64,000 bases of DNA from NCBI RefSeq assembly GCF_004341085.1, contig NZ_SLXW01000001.1, forward strand, positions 186,001 through 250,000, given 5' to 3'. A program made the translations under genes and the position numbers. Numbering within the stretch: position 1 is the stretch's first letter; every line of letters begins with the position of its first letter. The stretch comes from Sphingomonas sp. PP-CE-1G-424. Lineage in GTDB: Bacteria > Pseudomonadota > Alphaproteobacteria > Sphingomonadales > Sphingomonadaceae. Shown one piece after another: positions 44,741 through 52,901 of this stretch. A model generated the notes under the pieces. That model was not told the origin of the DNA and did not search any database. It worked only from the letters and a program-made list of their open reading frames with translations.

Positions 44741-46746
44741 GCGTCGATCGCTTCCTCGTCCATGCGGCCCGCATTCTCCTGGATGAACGCGAAGCGGTGC
44801 GCGGGGTTGTTGCCCATCAGGCGGTCGACCAAGTCCTTCACCTGCGCGCGCTCCTCGTATTCCTGCGGGAGCGTGATGCGGAGCATGCCGCGGGTGGCGG
44901 GGTCCATCGTGGTTTCGCGGAGCTGGCTCGGGTTCATCTCGCCGAGGCCCTTGAAGCGGCCGACGTCGACCTTCTTGCCCTTGAAGACGGTGCGTTCGAG
45001 TTCGGCGCGGTGCGCGTCGTCTCTCGCATAGACGCTCTTGGTGCCGACGGTCAGGCGGTAGAGCGGCGGTTGCGCGAGGTAGAGGTGCCCGCGGCGGACG
45101 AGTTCGGGCATCTCCTGGAAGAAGAACGTCATCAGCAGCGTCGCGATGTGTGCGCCGTCGACATCTGCGTCGGTCATGATGACGATGCGTTCGTAGCGTA
45201 GCGTATCCGGCGTGCAGTCCTTCCGCGTGCCGCAGCCCAGCGCGAGCGTCAGGTCGGCGATTTCCTGGTTGGCGAAGATCTTGGCGCTGGTGGCGGACGC
45301 GACGTTGAGGATCTTGCCGCGGATCGGCAGGATCGCCTGCGTTTTCCGGTCGCGCGCCTGCTTGGCCGATCCGCCTGCCGAATCGCCCTCGACGATGAAC
45401 AGCTCGGTGCCTTCCGGCGAGTTCGCCGAGCAGTCGGTGAGCTTGCCAGGCAGGCGGAGTTTGCGCGCGGAGGTGGCGGTCTTGCGCTTGACGTCGCGTT
45501 CCTGCTTGCGACGCAGGCGCTCGTCCATTCGCTCGAGCACATAGTTCAGCAGCGCCTTGCCGCGCTCCATGTTGTGGCTGAGGAAATGGTCGAAATGATC
45601 GCGCACCGCCTTCTCGACGAGGCCCGCGGCTTCGGGGCTGGTGAGGCGATCCTTGGTCTGGCTCTGGAATTGCGGTTCGCGGATAAAGACCGACAGCATC
45701 AGTTCGCTGCCGACCATCACGTCGTCCGCGCTGATATCCTTGGTCTTCTTGTTGCCGACGAGATCGCCGAACGCGCGCAGGCCGCGGACCAGCGCCTGGC
45801 GGAGGCCTTGCTCATGCGTGCCGCCGTCAGGGGTCGGGATGGTGTTGCAATACCAGCTGTACGAGCCGTCGCTCCACAGCGGCCACGCCACGGCCCATTC
45901 GACGCGGCCCTGCGTTTCGCCGTTGGCGCTCGGGAAATCCTGCGAGCCGGAGAAGAAGTCGGAGGTCGCGCATTCGCGGCCGGCGATCTGGTCGCGGAGG
46001 TGGTCGGCGAGACCGCCGGGGAACTGGAACACGGCTTGCGCGGACGTGTCGTCGCCGATCAGGTCGGGTGCGCAGTGCCAGCGGATCTCGACGCCGGCGA
46101 AAAGATACGCCTTGGAGCGGACGAGCTTGTAGAGGCGTTGCGGTTTGAAGTTCAGTTCGGTGCCGAAGATCTCGGTATCGGGCGTAAACGCGACGCTGGT
46201 CCCGCGCCGATTGGGCGTTGGGCCGAGATGCTCGATCGGGCCGAGCGTCAAGCCCTTGGCGAAGCGTTGGCGGTACAATTGCCGATCGCGCGCGACTTCG
46301 ACGACGGTGTCGGACGAGAGCGCGTTGACGACGCTGATGCCGACGCCGTGCAGGCCGCCCGATGTCGCATAGGCCTTGCCCGCGAACTTGCCGCCCGAAT
46401 GGAGCGTCGAGAGGATCACTTCCAGTGCGGACTTGTCGGGGAACTTCGGGTGCGGATCGACGGGTATGCCGCGGCCGTTGTCGACGATCGTCAGGCGGTT
46501 GTTCGCTTCGAGCGTGACTTCGATCCGCGTCGCGTGGCCGGCGACCGCCTCGTCCATCGCGTTGTCGAGCACTTCGGCGGCGAGATGATGCAGCGCGCGC
46601 TCGTCGGTACCGCCGACATACATGCCGGGGCGGCGGCGGACCGGCTCGAGGCCTTCGAGCACCTCGATCGAGGAGGCGTCATAGGTATTGGCGGCGGGTT
46701 TGCCGGCGCCGGGTGCGCCCGGAGACGCGAACAGATCTTCAGCCAT
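44737..46746 (-). CDS. parE: DNA topoisomerase IV subunit B
   Basis: ATPase subunit of topoisomerase IV, 669 residues. GHKL ATPase motifs VLDNAMDEAVAGHAT, DNGRGIPVD and SGGLHGVGISVVNAL; transducer with KSKAYLFAGVEIRW-like strand region; TOPRIM motifs EGDSAGGSAKQARDR and DADVDGAHIATLL. The absence of the long GyrB insert and the C-terminus favour ParE over GyrB. Start at MAEDLFASPGAP. Drug-target enzyme for chromosome decatenation. Confidence 0.93.
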   Translation of the reverse strand: MAEDLFASPGAPGAGKPAANTYDASSIEVLEGLEPVRRRPGMYVGGTDERALHHLAAEVLDNAMDEAVAGHATRIEVTLEANNRLTIVDNGRGIPVDPHPKFPDKSALEVILSTLHSGGKFAGKAYATSGGLHGVGISVVNALSSDTVVEVARDRQLYRQRFAKGLTLGPIEHLGPTPNRRGTSVAFTPDTEIFGTELNFKPQRLYKLVRSKAYLFAGVEIRWHCAPDLIGDDTSAQAVFQFPGGLADHLRDQIAGRECATSDFFSGSQDFPSANGETQGRVEWAVAWPLWSDGSYSWYCNTIPTPDGGTHEQGLRQALVRGLRAFGDLVGNKKTKDISADDVMVGSELMLSVFIREPQFQSQTKDRLTSPEAAGLVEKAVRDHFDHFLSHNMERGKALLNYVLERMDERLRRKQERDVKRKTATSARKLRLPGKLTDCSANSPEGTELFIVEGDSAGGSAKQARDRKTQAILPIRGKILNVASATSAKIFANQEIADLTLALGCGTRKDCTPDTLRYERIVIMTDADVDGAHIATLLMTFFFQEMPELVRRGHLYLAQPPLYRLTVGTKSVYARDDAHRAELERTVFKGKKVDVGRFKGLGEMNPSQLRETTMDPATRGMLRITLPQEYEERAQVKDLVDRLMGNNPAHRFAFIQENAGRMDEEAIDA

Positions 46747-46907
46747 GCGGCGAACGTAGCCGCAGGCGTCGGACAAAGCCACAGCCTCCGTTTGTTCCAC
46801 ATGTTACAAAAAAGTCACGGTGCCAGTTATTGTTGGGAACGCAGGATAATTTTCTCTGCATCCGCCGTTTCTAACAAACCTGTCATGAAACTTTCCGGGA
46901 GTGGACT

Positions 46908-47765
46908 ATGAACGAAACGATGAAGGCGGCGCTTGCTGGCGCAGCGGCGCTTGGTGCGGCCCTCGGGCTGGCGGCACCGGCTGCAGCACAGGAAACGACC
47001 GCGGATGCGCCGTTCAGCGGCGTCTATATCGGCGGGTCGTTCGGCTATGACGTGCAGCCCAACGATGTCGGCGAGACGATCGAGTTCGATCGCAATCTGG
47101 ACGGCGTCTTCACCGACACCATCTCGACTGCGACCGTGGCCAACGCCTTCTCGCCAGGCTTCTGCAATGGTCGCGCGGTCAACAACGTCGCGCCTACCAA
47201 TGGCGGGCCGCGGTGCCGCAACGACAAGGACGGCATCGCCTATTACGGTCGCGTCGGCGCGGACATCCAGCGCGGCAACATCGTGTTCGGCGTGGTCGGT
47301 GAGTTCGGCAAGAGCGAGATCAGCGACAGCGTCTCCGCGTTCAGCACGACGCCGGCGTTCTACACGATGACCCGCGACCTGAAATGGGAAGCCTCGGCCC
47401 GCGTTCGCGCAGGCTATGCCGCGAACACCACGCTGTTCTACGGCACGGCCGGCGGCGGCTACGCCAACATCGACAACAGCTTCACGACCGGCAACACCGC
47501 CAACACCTTCACCACCAACGGCGACAGCAAGCAGTGGGGCCTCGTCGGCGGCGGCGGGATCGAGCAGAAGCTCGGCAAGAACTTCTCGATCGGTCTCGAA
47601 TATCTGTTCCACCGCTACAAGGACGACGATTACCGCGTCCGCGCCTCGGGTGGCCCCGCCGGTGGCCCGTTCACGCGCGGCAACGCGTCGGGCACCGACT
47701 TTCGTCGCAACTTCGACTATTTCCGCTGGCACAGCCTGCGCGCCACGGCGGCGTTCCGTTTTTGA
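46908..47765 (+). CDS. Outer membrane beta-barrel protein
   Basis: 285 residues, OmpA-like/OMP_b-brl type barrel. GGGAGTGG precedes the ATG; signal peptide ends at AAAQ. Gly-rich barrel start FSGVYIGGSFGYDVQPND, periodic strands such as WEASARVRAGYAANTTLFYG and GLVGGGGIEQKLGKNFSIGL, and a terminal aromatic Phe in RATAAFRF, the BAM recognition signal. Divergent from parE, terminated by the strong hairpin at 47873-47908. Typical of abundant surface barrels; no specific function. Confidence 0.85.
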   Translation: MNETMKAALAGAAALGAALGLAAPAAAQETTADAPFSGVYIGGSFGYDVQPNDVGETIEFDRNLDGVFTDTISTATVANAFSPGFCNGRAVNNVAPTNGGPRCRNDKDGIAYYGRVGADIQRGNIVFGVVGEFGKSEISDSVSAFSTTPAFYTMTRDLKWEASARVRAGYAANTTLFYGTAGGGYANIDNSFTTGNTANTFTTNGDSKQWGLVGGGGIEQKLGKNFSIGLEYLFHRYKDDDYRVRASGGPAGGPFTRGNASGTDFRRNFDYFRWHSLRATAAFRF

Positions 47766-47872
47766 GGCGAAGGGCGGCCGCTGCCACGCCGGCAGCGGAC
47801 TCGCCCAAGCCCGGCCGGCGCGGCGAGCCGCGTCCGACGACATGGGCTTTGCCCATGGCTAGCGTGAAATGA

Positions 47873-47908
47873 AAAAGGCCGCTTCCCCAAACGAGGAAGC
47901 GGCCTTTT
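47873..47908 (+). terminator. Strong intrinsic terminator, bidirectional
   Basis: AAAAGGCCGCTTCC and GGAAGCGGCCTTTT form a perfect 14-bp stem with an 8-base loop and A/T runs on both sides, so it can terminate both the barrel gene and transcription from the right. It lies about 107 bases after the barrel stop. Confidence 0.9.
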
Positions 47909-47937
47909 CCATGCAACGATCAATGTACCACCCACCT

Positions 47938-48020
47938 CGTCATCCTGACGAAAATCCGGACCCAGAGCCAAACGGGGTAGCCTCTCGGTATCCTGGATCC
48001 TGACTTTCGTCAGGATGACG
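47938..48020. repeat. Family B palindromic repeat, copy 2
   Basis: CGTCATCCTGACGAAAATCC and the right arm CTGGATCCTGACTTTCGTCAG..GATGACG match the copy at 33575-33655, with a variable centre. It lies between the terminator of the barrel gene and the end of gcrA. Confidence 0.85.
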
Positions 48021-48053
48021 GACGGGGTTTACGACCCGCCCGCATCAGCAGAC

Positions 48054-48800
48054 TTATCGAGGCCGCGGACCGCCGAACGGCAGCGGTGGGGTCGGACGAC
48101 GATCGCGACGGGGCAGCTGTGCCTGGTACGCGTGGCCGCAATGGTCGACGCAATACGGGAAGCCGGGGTTCACCGCCTTGCCGCAGAAGTGGAAGTCGGG
48201 CTCGCCGGGATGGCCGAGCGGCCATTTGCAGATGCGGTCGTTCAGTTCGAGCAGGCTCGTCTTGTTCGCCATCTCGGCCGACGGCTTGGCGGGGACGAGG
48301 CGACGCGGCGGGGCCGGCGTGCTCGGCGGCTGCTGCTCGCCCGGCGCCTGGCGGAGGAAGCCGCCGGGGCCGACCGAGCGCAGGATCGGCTGCGGCGCAC
48401 GGACGGGCGCGGCGACCGCCGGAGCTGCCTCATCCTCATCTTCTTCCTCGTCGTCCTCGGGCTGTTCGGCGACCGGCTCCGGTTCGACCGGTGTCGCAGG
48501 CTTGGCCTCTGCCACGACCGGTGCTGGCTTCGGGGCCTCGACCTCGACGGGTTCCGGTGCCGCGACCGGCTCGGGGGCCGCCGCAGCAGCCAACGCCGTT
48601 GCCTCGGCAGCAGCAGCCGCCTTGGCCTCGGGATCGTTCGGCTTCACCGGCGACGGGCGCGCCTGCAGCTCGAGGCGGTGCGCCTTGCCGATGACGGCGT
48701 TGCGGCTGACGCCACCCAATGCTTCGGCGATCTGGCTGGCGGTCTGGCCGGCCTCCCACATCGTCTTGAGCGTCGCGATGCGCTCGTCGGTCCAGGACAT
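48054..48800 (-). CDS. gcrA: Cell cycle regulator GcrA
   Basis: Alphaproteobacterial transcription cofactor that binds methylated GANTC sites with sigma-70; 248 residues. The N-terminal helix-turn-helix reads MSWTDERIATLKTMWEAGQT with LGGVSRNAVIGKAHRL; the C-terminus carries CKWPLGHPGEPDFHFCG and YCVDHCGHAY, the RNA-polymerase-binding part with Cys ligands. Between them is an unusually long Ala/Pro/Glu-rich linker (about 48-170) with an acidic run (DDEEEDEDE), making it longer than the Caulobacter protein. Divergent from the ABC permease. Confidence 0.95.
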   Translation of the reverse strand: MSWTDERIATLKTMWEAGQTASQIAEALGGVSRNAVIGKAHRLELQARPSPVKPNDPEAKAAAAAEATALAAAAAPEPVAAPEPVEVEAPKPAPVVAEAKPATPVEPEPVAEQPEDDEEEDEDEAAPAVAAPVRAPQPILRSVGPGGFLRQAPGEQQPPSTPAPPRRLVPAKPSAEMANKTSLLELNDRICKWPLGHPGEPDFHFCGKAVNPGFPYCVDHCGHAYQAQLPRRDRRPTPPLPFGGPRPR

Positions 48801-48865
48801 GTTCGTTCCTTAGTCTACGTCAGCCGGGTTGCGGGCGGCAGCGGCAGCGATTACCCGCAACGCCT

Positions 48866-49720
48866 ATGAGCAGCCAGCCCCCAATCGGTGAAATCCATTC
48901 GGCGGTGCACTCCGCCCCCGGCGTTCCCGTCATCAAGAGCGTGAACTGGGAGGGATTGCGAACCCTCTATATCAAGGAGGTGCGCCGGTTCTTCAAGGTG
49001 CAGCTTCAGACGGTGTGGGCGCCGGCGATCACGACGCTGCTGTTTCTGATCGTGTTCACGATCGCGACCGGCGCGAAAAGCCCGGTGCCGGTCGATGGCC
49101 AGATCGTCGATTTCGCCGATTTCATCGCGCCGGGACTGATCATCGCGCAGGGCATGATGGGGCCGGCGTTCGCCAATGCGAGCTTCTCGCTGCTGGCCGG
49201 CAAGATGCAGGGGACGATCGTCGATTATCTCCAGCCGCCCCTGTCGACGGGTGAGTTGCTCGCCGCGCTGGTCGGTGGCGCGATCACGCGTGCGGTGATC
49301 GTCGGGATCGTCGTATGGGCGGCGATGGCGCTGTATCCGGGCGTGCACGTGACGCCGCATGCACCGCTCGCGATCATCTGGTTCGGGTTGCTGGGCGCGA
49401 CGTTCCTCGCGCTGCTCGGCGTGCTGACGTCGATCTGGGCGGACAAGTTCGATCATGCCGCGGCGGTCACCAACTTCGTGATCGCACCGCTGTCGCTGCT
49501 GTCGGGGACGTTCTATTCGGTCGACAAGCTCGCGCCGGCGTTCCGCGCGTTCAGCCATGCCAACCCGTTCTTCTACATCATCTCGGGCTTCCGCTACGGG
49601 TTCCTCGGGATTGCCGACTCGCCGGTGATGATCGGCGGGATCGTGATCCTGGTGATCGATCTGGTGCTGGCGACGCTCTGCTACCGGTTGCTGCAGAGCG
49701 GCTGGAAGCTGAAGAACTGA
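48866..49720 (+). CDS. ABC-2 type transporter permease
   Basis: Membrane permease of 284 residues with six helices. Typical ABC-2 features: EVRRFFKVQLQTVWAPAITT, GLIIAQGMMGPAFANASFSL, and the late SPLS-like IAPLSLLSGTFYS followed by NPFFYIISGFRYGFLG. No ATPase gene is adjacent in the window, so its partner must be elsewhere. Next gene starts at its stop (TGATG), coupling a serine hydrolase to it. Substrate unknown. Confidence 0.85.
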   Translation: MSSQPPIGEIHSAVHSAPGVPVIKSVNWEGLRTLYIKEVRRFFKVQLQTVWAPAITTLLFLIVFTIATGAKSPVPVDGQIVDFADFIAPGLIIAQGMMGPAFANASFSLLAGKMQGTIVDYLQPPLSTGELLAALVGGAITRAVIVGIVVWAAMALYPGVHVTPHAPLAIIWFGLLGATFLALLGVLTSIWADKFDHAAAVTNFVIAPLSLLSGTFYSVDKLAPAFRAFSHANPFFYIISGFRYGFLGIADSPVMIGGIVILVIDLVLATLCYRLLQSGWKLKN

Positions 49721-50991
49721 TGAAGAAGCTGGCGCTCCGGCTGTTCGCGATCCTGCTGGCGGTACTGCCCGTCGGAGTCGCGGCGCAGGGCATAGCGCCA
49801 GACCCGGCGTTGCGCGCCAAGGCGGACGCGCTGGTCGCGATACTGGACGGTCGCGGGTCGTACGAAACATACTTCGCGACGAGCTTCCGCGACAAGGTCC
49901 CTGCGGCGCAACTGTCGGTCATCGCCGCGCAATTGAAGGCCGCGCTCGGCGCTCCGCAGAAGATCGAGACGTTCACCGCGACCTCGGCATGGTCGGCGGA
50001 CCTGACCGTCGGGTACGCGCGCGGCACGGCTAGCGTCCGCCTGGTGATCGATCCCGCTCCGCCGCATGCGGCGACCGGATTGCTGATTACCGGTACAGCG
50101 CCGCGTGACGACAGCCTCGCCAAGCTCGAAGCGGAGTTTCGCGCACTGCCGGGGGCTAGCGGGTTCGGGCTTTACGCGCTGGGCAACGGCAGACCAACGC
50201 CGATCCTAGAATATCGAGCGGATGTGGCGGCGCCCCTTGGATCGGCGTTCAAGCTCTGGGTGCTCGCGGAACTGGCGCGTCAGGTTGCGGCGGGTGAGCG
50301 ACACTGGGCGGACGTCGTGAAGGTCGGAGCGCCATCCCTGCCCTCCGGCGTGTTGCAGACCTGGCCCGCGGAATCGCCGGTGACCGTGCAGACGCTGGCG
50401 ACGATGATGATCTCGATCAGCGACAACACCGCGACGGATACGCTGCTGACGACGCTCGGACGCGCGAAGGTCGATGCGATGGCCGAGACGGCCGGTGGCA
50501 GCGTGCCGGTGATGACGACGCGCGAGATGTTTGCGTTGAAGGAGGATTCGGCGCTGACCAAGGCTTGGGCGGCTGGGTCGGTGAATGAGCGGCGGGCGCT
50601 GCTGGTCGACAATGCGGTGAAGATTTCCACCGCCAAGCTCGATCCGACGGTGTTCGCGGGGAAGCCGGTGGCGATCGACAGCGTCGAATGGTTTTCGAGC
50701 CCGGCGGCGATGGCTGTGGTGCTGAACGCGCTGCGGGGAGCGGACGCTACGACCCGGGCGGTGCTGGCGGTCAATGCGGGAGTCGATCCGGCGGTCGCCA
50801 AGCGGTTTGGGTATGTCGGGTTCAAGGGCGGTGGCGAGCCTGGGGTGCTGACGCTGAATTATCTGGTCCAGGCGAAGGACGGCCGCTGGTATGCCGCGGC
50901 CGGGAACTGGCACCGGGCGGATGACGGCGTGAACGAGGTTCGGTTCGCGGGTCTTATGGGGCGGGCGCTGGCGTTGTTGGCGGCGCGGTAG
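49720..50991 (+). CDS. Penicillin-recognising-type serine hydrolase (class A beta-lactamase-like)
   Basis: 423 residues with signal peptide (MKKLALRLFAILLAVLPVGV). N-terminal module of about 110 residues resembles a small alpha/beta domain of unknown role, then a beta-lactamase/transpeptidase-like domain with SAFK (Ser175, Lys178) and SDN (234-236) motifs. The third motif is FKGGGEPG, a Lys-Gly-Gly in place of Lys-Thr/Ser-Gly. So an active-site serine hydrolase is likely; a true beta-lactamase is not established. Coupled to the upstream ABC-2 permease by a one-base overlap. Confidence 0.8.
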   Translation: MKKLALRLFAILLAVLPVGVAAQGIAPDPALRAKADALVAILDGRGSYETYFATSFRDKVPAAQLSVIAAQLKAALGAPQKIETFTATSAWSADLTVGYARGTASVRLVIDPAPPHAATGLLITGTAPRDDSLAKLEAEFRALPGASGFGLYALGNGRPTPILEYRADVAAPLGSAFKLWVLAELARQVAAGERHWADVVKVGAPSLPSGVLQTWPAESPVTVQTLATMMISISDNTATDTLLTTLGRAKVDAMAETAGGSVPVMTTREMFALKEDSALTKAWAAGSVNERRALLVDNAVKISTAKLDPTVFAGKPVAIDSVEWFSSPAAMAVVLNALRGADATTRAVLAVNAGVDPAVAKRFGYVGFKGGGEPGVLTLNYLVQAKDGRWYAAAGNWHRADDGVNEVRFAGLMGRALALLAAR

Positions 50992-51020
50992 GGTTCGCTG
51001 CCCCCGCCCCATATCAAGGG

Positions 51021-51128
51021 CCACCCCCCGGCGAAGGCCGGGGTCCAATTGGGAAACGTTGCTAACGGCGGGTAGCGCCTCGTTATTTCCACCTTCCCAA
51101 TTGGGCCCCGGCCTTCGCCGGGGTGGTG
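51021..51128. repeat. Family A palindromic repeat, copy 3
   Basis: CCACCCCCCGGCGAAGGCCGG on the left and CCGGCCTTCGCCGGGGTGG on the right are reverse complements, with inner GGGTCCAATTGGGAA / TTCCCAATTGGGCC arms. Lies between the convergent serine hydrolase and GNAT genes. Same family as 26119-26223 and 29313-29420. Confidence 0.88.
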
Positions 51129-51154
51129 TTATCAGAGGGGATAGCGGCGGTGGC

Positions 51155-51682
51155 TCAGGCCCGCCCAGCCGCCTGCCAGCTATCCGCGCAGAGCCCGTAG
51201 ATCAGGCTGTCGCGCAACCCCAGATGCGTTTCCCATTCGTCGCGTAACAATCGCTCGCGGCGGAAACCGAGACGTTCCAGCAAGGTGATCGACGCAGTAT
51301 TCTCGGTATCCGCGTCAGCGAACACCCGGCTTCGGCCTTCTGCGAACAACCGATCGATCACCGCCGACACAGCCTCGCGCGCGATCCCCCGCCCCCACGC
51401 CTCGCGCGCGAGGATGAAACCGATCTCCGTCACCCCTGCCCCATCGGCCTCGCTGCCAGAGACCCAGCCGATCGCGCGGTCGTCGCCGGTGCGCGTGATC
51501 GCCCAGGTACGCTGGTTGCCGGGGGCGGCTTCCTCGGCGAGGTAGGTGCGGACGTCGTCGACAGAGCCCAAGGGGCCGTCGGCGGAATAGGCCATCAGCT
51601 CCGCGTCGGCGAGCATCGGGTGCAACGCGGTCGCGTCGCCCTCGACCAGCGGCCGCAGGCGCAGCCGACGCGTCTTCAGCAC
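51155..51682 (-). CDS. GNAT-family acetyltransferase, RimJ/RimL type
   Basis: 175 residues: TRRLRLRPLVEGDATALHPM start, IGWVSGSEADGAGVTEIGFI, then AWGRGIAREAVSAVIDRLFA with the CoA-binding pattern and the last ENTASITLLERLGFRRERLL. This is the ribosomal-protein/Ala-Ser N-acetyltransferase-like subgroup. Start placed at the GTG 51682; no strong ribosome binding site is seen there. Last gene after the LysR gene, 41 bases away, on the same strand. Confidence 0.82.
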   Translation of the reverse strand: MLKTRRLRLRPLVEGDATALHPMLADAELMAYSADGPLGSVDDVRTYLAEEAAPGNQRTWAITRTGDDRAIGWVSGSEADGAGVTEIGFILAREAWGRGIAREAVSAVIDRLFAEGRSRVFADADTENTASITLLERLGFRRERLLRDEWETHLGLRDSLIYGLCADSWQAAGRA

Positions 51683-51723
51683 CGGCGATACGCCGGCGCG
51701 CCGTGGTCTGCGTCCGGGTTGCC

Positions 51724-52506
51724 TCACGCCGTCAGGGCATCCACGAGCGCGCGGACTTTCTTCTGGCGCCACTGCGGGAGCGGGGCAACGAGCCAATACC
51801 CCCCCTTCGACGGCTGCGACTCGCCGATTAGCCGCACGCGAGCCTGCGCCAGATCGCGGCGGGCGAGCAGTTCCGGCACCGTCGCGCGGCCAAGTCCCGC
51901 CGCTGCCGCGTCGATCGCGAGGCCGGCGTCGGTGACACGCACCAGCGCTACGCCGTCTTCCCCGGACCATGCGATCGCGGCCTCGGTGTCGGTGCCGGGC
52001 TTGGCGATCGTCACCATGCCCTCTGATTCGAGCGCCTCGCCCTCGTGCTCGCCCGGGCCATCGCCCCAGCGGATCGCGAGATCGAGATTGGCTTCGGTGA
52101 AGTCGACATTCTCGTCCGCGGTGATCAGCACGAAGCGCAGTTCTGGGTCCGCCTCGGCGATCTGTGCAAGCCGCGGCATCAGCCACTTCTCGGTCAGATC
52201 GCGCGGTGCGGCGATCGTCAGCGATTTCGACGACTGCCCCGCCTGCATCGCGCGAACCGCTTCCTCGAACTGGAGGAACCCGCCACGGAGCGCGCCTAGA
52301 CCCGCTTCCGCCTCGGGAGTCAGTTCGAGCCCACGCGTGGTACGGCGGAACAGGACGACGCCAAGCGTATCCTCCAGCGCGCGGATCTGCTGCCCAACCG
52401 CCGCCGGCGTCACCGCCAGCTCGTCCGCAGCGCGCGTGAACGACAGATGCCGCGCCGCCGCGTCGAGCACGCGCAGACCGTTAAGCGGGAGATGCGTGCG
52501 CTTCAA
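51724..52506 (-). CDS. LysR-family transcriptional regulator, GcvA-like
   Basis: 260 residues, somewhat short for the family (about 300). N-terminal winged helix: LPLNGLRVLDAAARHLSFTR, then AADELAVTPAAVGQQIRALE and FRRTTRGLELTPEAE. The effector domain follows from about 95. Sequence start resembles GcvA/AmpR-type regulators. ATG overlaps the apaG stop by four bases, putting a regulator in the metZ-apaG unit. Target unknown. Confidence 0.88.
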   Translation of the reverse strand: MKRTHLPLNGLRVLDAAARHLSFTRAADELAVTPAAVGQQIRALEDTLGVVLFRRTTRGLELTPEAEAGLGALRGGFLQFEEAVRAMQAGQSSKSLTIAAPRDLTEKWLMPRLAQIAEADPELRFVLITADENVDFTEANLDLAIRWGDGPGEHEGEALESEGMVTIAKPGTDTEAAIAWSGEDGVALVRVTDAGLAIDAAAAGLGRATVPELLARRDLAQARVRLIGESQPSKGGYWLVAPLPQWRQKKVRALVDALTA

Positions 52507-52901
52507 TTGAGCACCGCGGGGGCGAACAGCGAGAAGCGGGGGATCTCGACTGCGAACACGGCGCCGTCTTCGCGGACCATCTGGTAACTCCCCTGCATCG
52601 CACCCGATGGCGTCGCGAGCGGGCAGCCCGAGACGTAGTCGAAGCTAGCGCCCGGTTCGATCACCGGCTGTTCGCCGACCACGCCTTCGCCCTCGACCGA
52701 ATGCCGCGCACCGCGGCCGTCGGTGATCACCCAGTGGCGGGTGAGCAGCTGGACGGTCTCGGTGCCCTCGTTCTCGAGGCGGATGTGATACGCCCAGAAC
52801 CAGCGGCCGCGCTCGGGCTCGGACTGTTCGGGCAGATAGCTGACCGACACGCGCACCGTCACCCCATCGGTCGTCGCCGCATTGGGGAACAACGCCTTCA
52901 C
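52503..52901 (-). CDS. apaG: ApaG-domain protein
   Basis: 132 residues, fibronectin-like beta fold. The conserved core GEGVVGEQPVIEPG and VSGCPLATPSGAMQGSYQM is present; the start VRVSVSYLPEQSEPERGRWFW is also typical. Role linked to cobalt/magnesium homeostasis in enterobacteria and often unclear. Its ATG at 52901 overlaps the metZ stop by four bases; the LysR gene follows in the same way. Confidence 0.92.
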   Translation of the reverse strand: MKALFPNAATTDGVTVRVSVSYLPEQSEPERGRWFWAYHIRLENEGTETVQLLTRHWVITDGRGARHSVEGEGVVGEQPVIEPGASFDYVSGCPLATPSGAMQGSYQMVREDGAVFAVEIPRFSLFAPAVLN

